From NCBI GenBank assembly GCA_046537975.1, contig JBKHJR010000060.1, positions 1 through 18,095 of the forward strand: 18,095 bases of DNA, written 5' to 3'. The stretch comes from JAWLDV01 sp046537975 (GTDB taxonomy: Bacteria; Desulfobacterota; Desulfobulbia; Desulfobulbales; SURF-16). Of this stretch, positions 14,337 through 18,095 are shown one piece after another. The translations under genes were made by a program, and so were the position numbers. The notes under the pieces were generated by a model, which ran no database searches, was not told the DNA's origin, and saw only the letters and a list, made by a program, of their open reading frames with translations. Each line of letters starts with the position of its first letter. The stretch's first letter is position 1.

Positions 14337-15623
14337 CTAATACTTCTTAAAGACCGATTCTCCTGTGGGAACGTTGAGAGAAGAAAAATCAGGGACTTCC
14401 GTCCAGGGTCTTATCATACAGTTACGGCCTATGACCGCGCTTTCAGGAACCACGGTTTCTTTCCCCACCAGGGAAATCCCGGTATAAAGGTGCTTGGGAT
14501 ACAAGCTGTTGGGAGTAGTCTTATCCTCACCATAGCCCACCACCGCATTCTTTCCTACTACCACCCTCTTATCCAGGATAGCCAGATCAACTATGCTGTT
14601 ATCCTCGACCACACAGTCATGGAAAAGGATAGAGTCCTGCACCCTGGCCCCTTTCTTGACATGAACACCTGGGCTTAAAACAGAGTTTATCACCTCCCCT
14701 TCAATTAACGACCCAACGGAAATCATGGAGTTGACTACTCTGCTGTCTTTAGTAAATCTCCCCGGAGGCCGGTCACCACTGCCCCGGACATTTTCTTCCA
14801 TATTGGCCCTGATTCCCCATTCCTGAGGAGAAATCCCGGAATCCATTTTTAACAGATCCATATTGGCCTGCCAGTAGGCCTGAACCGTGCCTACATCCCG
14901 CCAGTAACCTCGAAAAGGATAAGCAAAGATTTCATCATTTTCAATGGCCAGGGGCAGAAGATGCTTGCCGAAATCTATAATTTCACTTTCCCGGGCCAGC
15001 ATATCCAGGAGATAATCAGTATTGAACACATAGATCCCCATGGAAGCAAGATCAGTACGCGGAAATTCGGGTTTTTCCTCCCACTCCAATATCCTGTTGT
15101 TGTCATCGGTGATCGCAGTACCGAATTGATGAATCTCGCTCTTATCCACCACCATCATACCCACCGTGACATCTGCCTGTTTACTGCGGTGGAAATCTAT
15201 CATCTTCGAATAATCCATCTGGTAGATATGGTCACCGGATAAGAGCAGAATCTCCCGGGAGGGATGGGCCTTAATAAAATCGATGTTCTGGCGAATGGCA
15301 TCCGCTGTCCCCTTGTACCAGTCGGAATCGCTGGAACCGGTGCGAGGCGGGAGAATCTTAACCCCGCGGGTCCGTCCGGTGAAATCCCAGGCTTCGCCTA
15401 CTCCCAGATGGCGCATCAGAGACAGAGGCTTATACTGAGTGAGGACCCCCACCTGAATAAAACCGGAGTTCATGACATTGGAAAGACTGAAATCTATTAT
15501 CCGGTAAATGCCTCCGAAAGGCACAGCCGGCTTGGCCCTGGTATGCACCAGATTATTAAGCCTGCTCCCCACGCCGCCGGCAAGAATTAAAACCAGGGTG
15601 TTATCATCGCCTTCGAAATTCAT
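14337..15623 (-). CDS. glgC: ADP-glucose pyrophosphorylase, catalytic-type copy
   Basis: This 428-residue enzyme makes ADP-glucose from glucose-1-phosphate and ATP, the committed step of glycogen synthesis. The nucleotide-binding signature GGVGSRL (16-22) with RAKPAVPFGG, the catalytic SGDHIYQMD (129-137), the substrate-binding EKP (183-185) and the metal-binding GYWRDVGT (239-246) are all intact. A left-handed beta-helix follows in the C-terminal third. The first position of the signature is Val where Arg or Gly is common. It is the last gene of a three-gene operon. Its ATG overlaps the stop of the upstream paralogue by four bases (ATGA), with a GGGGGAGA ribosome binding site. The pair is probably produced in fixed ratio and may assemble as a heterotetramer. 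Confidence 0.92.
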   Translation of the reverse strand: MNFEGDDNTLVLILAGGVGSRLNNLVHTRAKPAVPFGGIYRIIDFSLSNVMNSGFIQVGVLTQYKPLSLMRHLGVGEAWDFTGRTRGVKILPPRTGSSDSDWYKGTADAIRQNIDFIKAHPSREILLLSGDHIYQMDYSKMIDFHRSKQADVTVGMMVVDKSEIHQFGTAITDDNNRILEWEEKPEFPRTDLASMGIYVFNTDYLLDMLARESEIIDFGKHLLPLAIENDEIFAYPFRGYWRDVGTVQAYWQANMDLLKMDSGISPQEWGIRANMEENVRGSGDRPPGRFTKDSRVVNSMISVGSLIEGEVINSVLSPGVHVKKGARVQDSILFHDCVVEDNSIVDLAILDKRVVVGKNAVVGYGEDKTTPNSLYPKHLYTGISLVGKETVVPESAVIGRNCMIRPWTEVPDFSSLNVPTGESVFKKY

Positions 15624-16894
15624 CGTATCGTCTCCCCCCGCTTTATTCTCTTGTGAAATTTTTCCTGGCTCAGCTTGGGATAAATGGTGCAGTCAGCATC
15701 TATCCTGGTTCCTGCAGGAACATAATTATTCCAGCCAATGGTGGTGATCTCACTTCCGTCCGGCGAAGAAGAACTGCCTATAACAGATTCCTTTCCTATG
15801 GTGTTATTTACATCACTGATCACTTTTTCGATCCGGGCCCCTTTACCGATAACATTGTCAAAAAAGAGTACGGAGTCCTTAACTATTGCCCCCTGCTCGA
15901 CATGAACCCCGGGAAAAATAATGGAATTTTCCACCTTGCCCTCCACCAGGCAGCCATTGTAAATAAGACTGTTGGAGATGTCCGCAGACGGTCCTGTCTT
16001 AAGGGGCTGGCAGTCCCGGATATCACGATGCTCAAGATTGGTCCTGACCCCCCAGGCCTCCAGATCAATAGGCCCTTCAAGGGCCAGGAGATCCATATTG
16101 GTCTTCCAGTATTCCTGGACAGTCCTTGTATATCCCCAGTAACCTGCAAACTTGTGGCCGTAAATCCGGCAGCCCCGGGCCATCATGTAAGGGATTACAT
16201 CACGGCCGAATTCGTAAAAGCTCTCGCCCTCGGCTGCCTTTTCCTTCAAGAGGTCGATCAACATCCGGGAATTGAAACAGTAAAGAGTCAGTGATGCCCA
16301 ATTACTCTCGGGAGTATCAGGCTTTTCCTGATAATTGACGACCCGGCCGCCGAACTCTCCATCTTCATTATCTATATCAGCAATCCCGAAACGATGAGCC
16401 TCTCCCATGGGGACCCTGACACAGGATATGGTCAGATCGGCTCCTTTGCGGCGATGATAGTCAATCAAGGGCCTATAATCCATCTGGTAAACGTGATCAC
16501 CGGAAAGAATCAGAATTTCTTCCGGTTTATGATACTCTATAAAATCAATATTCTGGTATACTGCATCAGCTGAACCTCTGTACCAGGTGGTGCTGACATA
16601 ATCAGAAGAGGGGGAAGGAGGCAGAATGGAGACTCCCCGGTATCTGCCCACCATATCCCAGGCTGCTCCTATACCGATATGATTGATCAGGGAAAAACTG
16701 CGGAATTGGCTCAGAATGGCCACCAGTTCCAGCCCGGAATGCATGAGATTACTCAAGGCAAAATCAATAACCCGGTAAACACCGCCAAAGGGAACTGCGG
16801 ACTTGGGTCGATAATGGGTGAGGACACCCAGTTCATCTACCCTGCCCCCGGCCAGAATCATTGCCAATGTACTGACTGGCTTATACTTCGGCAT
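15620..16894 (-). CDS. GlgC paralogue lacking catalytic residues, probable regulatory subunit
   Basis: This 424-residue protein is a full-length homologue of the adjacent GlgC and retains the same architecture, including SGDHVYQMD (131-139), EKP (190-192) and the C-terminal beta-helix repeats. Two motifs are lost. The signature GxGSRL reads GGRVDELG (16-23), without the arginine that contacts the triphosphate. GYWRDVGT reads GYWGYTRT (251-258), without the metal-binding aspartate. By analogy with GlgD of Firmicutes and plant large subunits, it is probably a non-catalytic modulator that pairs with the intact copy. It starts four bases after the DHH gene, with GAGGT upstream in that gene's tail. 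Close homologues with a GGRVDEL signature are known to me as a recurrent GlgC-like group, so this is not simple decay. Function is inferred. Confidence 0.75.
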   Translation of the reverse strand: MPKYKPVSTLAMILAGGRVDELGVLTHYRPKSAVPFGGVYRVIDFALSNLMHSGLELVAILSQFRSFSLINHIGIGAAWDMVGRYRGVSILPPSPSSDYVSTTWYRGSADAVYQNIDFIEYHKPEEILILSGDHVYQMDYRPLIDYHRRKGADLTISCVRVPMGEAHRFGIADIDNEDGEFGGRVVNYQEKPDTPESNWASLTLYCFNSRMLIDLLKEKAAEGESFYEFGRDVIPYMMARGCRIYGHKFAGYWGYTRTVQEYWKTNMDLLALEGPIDLEAWGVRTNLEHRDIRDCQPLKTGPSADISNSLIYNGCLVEGKVENSIIFPGVHVEQGAIVKDSVLFFDNVIGKGARIEKVISDVNNTIGKESVIGSSSSPDGSEITTIGWNNYVPAGTRIDADCTIYPKLSQEKFHKRIKRGETIR

Positions 16895-16898
16895 AAGA

Positions 16899-17927
16899 CT
16901 ACCTCACCTTGTAGTTATCAATCTTGTCATGAATAAAAGAATCCAGATCGTCTATCGAATAACCCTGCTCCTCAAGAGTCTGTAACTTTATCTCGGCCCG
17001 GGCCGCATCCCGGTGACCGCCGGCACTACCCAGTCCGCCAAAAAGACGGGATGCCATGTTACCTGCATTATACCTGAATCCGGCATTTCTGATAATAATA
17101 ATAAGCTTACGGCCATAAGTCCCGTAGACGATACTCCAGGTAACTTCAGCCATTTTTAAAAAGAAATCAGCGATTATAACCAAATTGTCAGGATCTTTTA
17201 TACTCCCCATGTTAATAAAGGCCCGCTCTTTAGAAAATACCAGATTATCTATGGCCTTTCTGAAAAAAGTAAGCGACTTTTTAGTTAAAACAGCAGATTC
17301 TATTTTCTTGACAGTATTCAGGTTGGCATACTGGTAAAGATAACGGAAGGCCTTGATGTCATACTCTGTGGTGGGGCGGGCGAAATTATCCGTATCTGTC
17401 TTAATACCATAAAAAAGTGCAGTAGCCAGACGGGCCGAAGGCTTGATTCCGGCCGATTTGAGATACTGGGTCATAATCGTGGAAGTCGAACCATACTCCG
17501 GTCGGATATCCACATACTCAGCATCAAAACGCTTGCTAACCGGGTGATGGTCTATGATTATATCAAAACGGAACCGGCTGTACCTGGCGTCATGATGGGG
17601 CTGGGAATCGATTATGGCCCATTTGGTGATTTTTTTTATATCAATCTTGTTGATGTAATGATGATCAATCCGCAGAGAACGGACCATGGTCAGGTTATCA
17701 GAGCGCTTTATAGCGTTGATGCGGCAGATAACTATTTTCTTTACCCGCCGCCAGAAAAGGCGTTTCAAAGCCAGAGCGCTGGCCAGAGCATCGGGATCAG
17801 CATTGACAATTATCCCCAGGGTGTCTTCAGGACCGGCAACTTCAAACAGTCTTCTGCATCTCTCCACAGAAGAAACTGATTTGGAAACCGTCTTTCCGTT
17901 TTTTATTATTGATTTTTTTGGGTACAT
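16899..17927 (-). CDS. DHH/DHHA1 family phosphoesterase
   Basis: This 342-residue protein is likely a cytoplasmic, metal-dependent phosphodiesterase or phosphatase of the NrnA-like group, which act on short oligoribonucleotides, cyclic dinucleotides or pAp. Motif I is NADPDALASA (42-51), motif II has D107, motif III is DHH (126-128), and GIKTDTDNF (174-182) follows. The DHHA1 domain closes with GGH (303-305). The His normally two residues before the Asn of motif I is Ile40, so one metal ligand appears absent. The start is an ATG with no good ribosome binding site, and residues 1-35 are basic and variable, so a later start is possible. It is the first gene of the operon with the two glgC-type genes. 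A regulatory link to glycogen synthesis is suggested only by position. Confidence 0.85.
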   Translation of the reverse strand: MYPKKSIIKNGKTVSKSVSSVERCRRLFEVAGPEDTLGIIVNADPDALASALALKRLFWRRVKKIVICRINAIKRSDNLTMVRSLRIDHHYINKIDIKKITKWAIIDSQPHHDARYSRFRFDIIIDHHPVSKRFDAEYVDIRPEYGSTSTIMTQYLKSAGIKPSARLATALFYGIKTDTDNFARPTTEYDIKAFRYLYQYANLNTVKKIESAVLTKKSLTFFRKAIDNLVFSKERAFINMGSIKDPDNLVIIADFFLKMAEVTWSIVYGTYGRKLIIIIRNAGFRYNAGNMASRLFGGLGSAGGHRDAARAEIKLQTLEEQGYSIDDLDSFIHDKIDNYKVR

Positions 17928-18095
17928 CTTCTAAATCTTGAGTTGTTAGTGGGTAGACTGAAAACAATGGTGCTATCACAAAACAAACAGAGAAAGCAAG
18001 ATCTATTTTCTTTCTCCCTTCAAAAAATTACTCCCGTTAAGCGGCGCGTTTTTTAATCAATGACTCAGCTCAGGGATCAATTACACTACAAAGTC

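Noticed and set aside
17990..18016. GAGAAAG/CTTTCTC inverted repeat upstream of the DHH gene
   Set aside because: Only a 7-bp, partly A/T stem with a 13-base loop and no gene placed to use it as a terminator.

Overview
The window looks like chromosome of an anaerobic Gram-negative bacterium. It encodes periplasmic multihaem c-type cytochromes, a twin-arginine-exported iron-sulfur protein, an NrfD-type quinone-binding membrane subunit and a bacterial glycogen pathway. The style of these proteins (CxxCH-rich respiratory cluster, NrfD with an RWNVVIGGQ segment, tandem GlgC paralogues) fits Desulfobacterota or a nearby lineage. That placement is inference from protein resemblance only. There are no rRNA or tRNA genes, no CRISPR array, no transposase and no phage genes.

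Left part (about 1-5400), minus strand: a respiratory operon in the order tetrahaem cytochrome, NrfC-like ferredoxin, NrfD-like membrane protein, octahaem cytochrome of the hydroxylamine oxidoreductase (HAO) type. The first three genes are coupled through TAATG stop/start overlaps; the fourth follows after 109 bases with its own strong ribosome binding site. A small secreted protein of unknown function lies beyond a terminator-like hairpin. The layout resembles an nrfABCD system in which the pentahaem nitrite reductase is replaced by an HAO-type enzyme. An 18-bp perfect palindrome with a second, less perfect copy 34 bp away lies 145-190 bp upstream of the first gene and is a good operator candidate.

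Middle (5800-10450): a GlgX-type glycogen debranching enzyme (minus), a divergent DUF1566 protein (plus), a small unknown protein (minus), and a 940-bp gene-poor stretch holding short 7-bp-period repeats, hairpins and one doubtful 32-codon reading frame.

Right part (10445-18095): a 542-residue protein that I read as a divergent HIT/GalT-superfamily member, then overlapping trpB-trpA (both plus). Converging on them is a tight minus-strand operon of a DHH-family phosphoesterase and two ADP-glucose pyrophosphorylase paralogues. The downstream paralogue keeps the catalytic motifs. The upstream one has lost the GSRL-type arginine and the WRDVGT aspartate, which suggests a catalytic plus regulatory subunit pair. 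GlgX and the GlgC pair together cover glycogen breakdown and the committed step of its synthesis.

The most interesting items are the HAO/NrfCD/tetrahaem cluster with its palindromic control region, the degenerate-plus-intact GlgC pair, and the HIT-like unknown protein next to trpBA.
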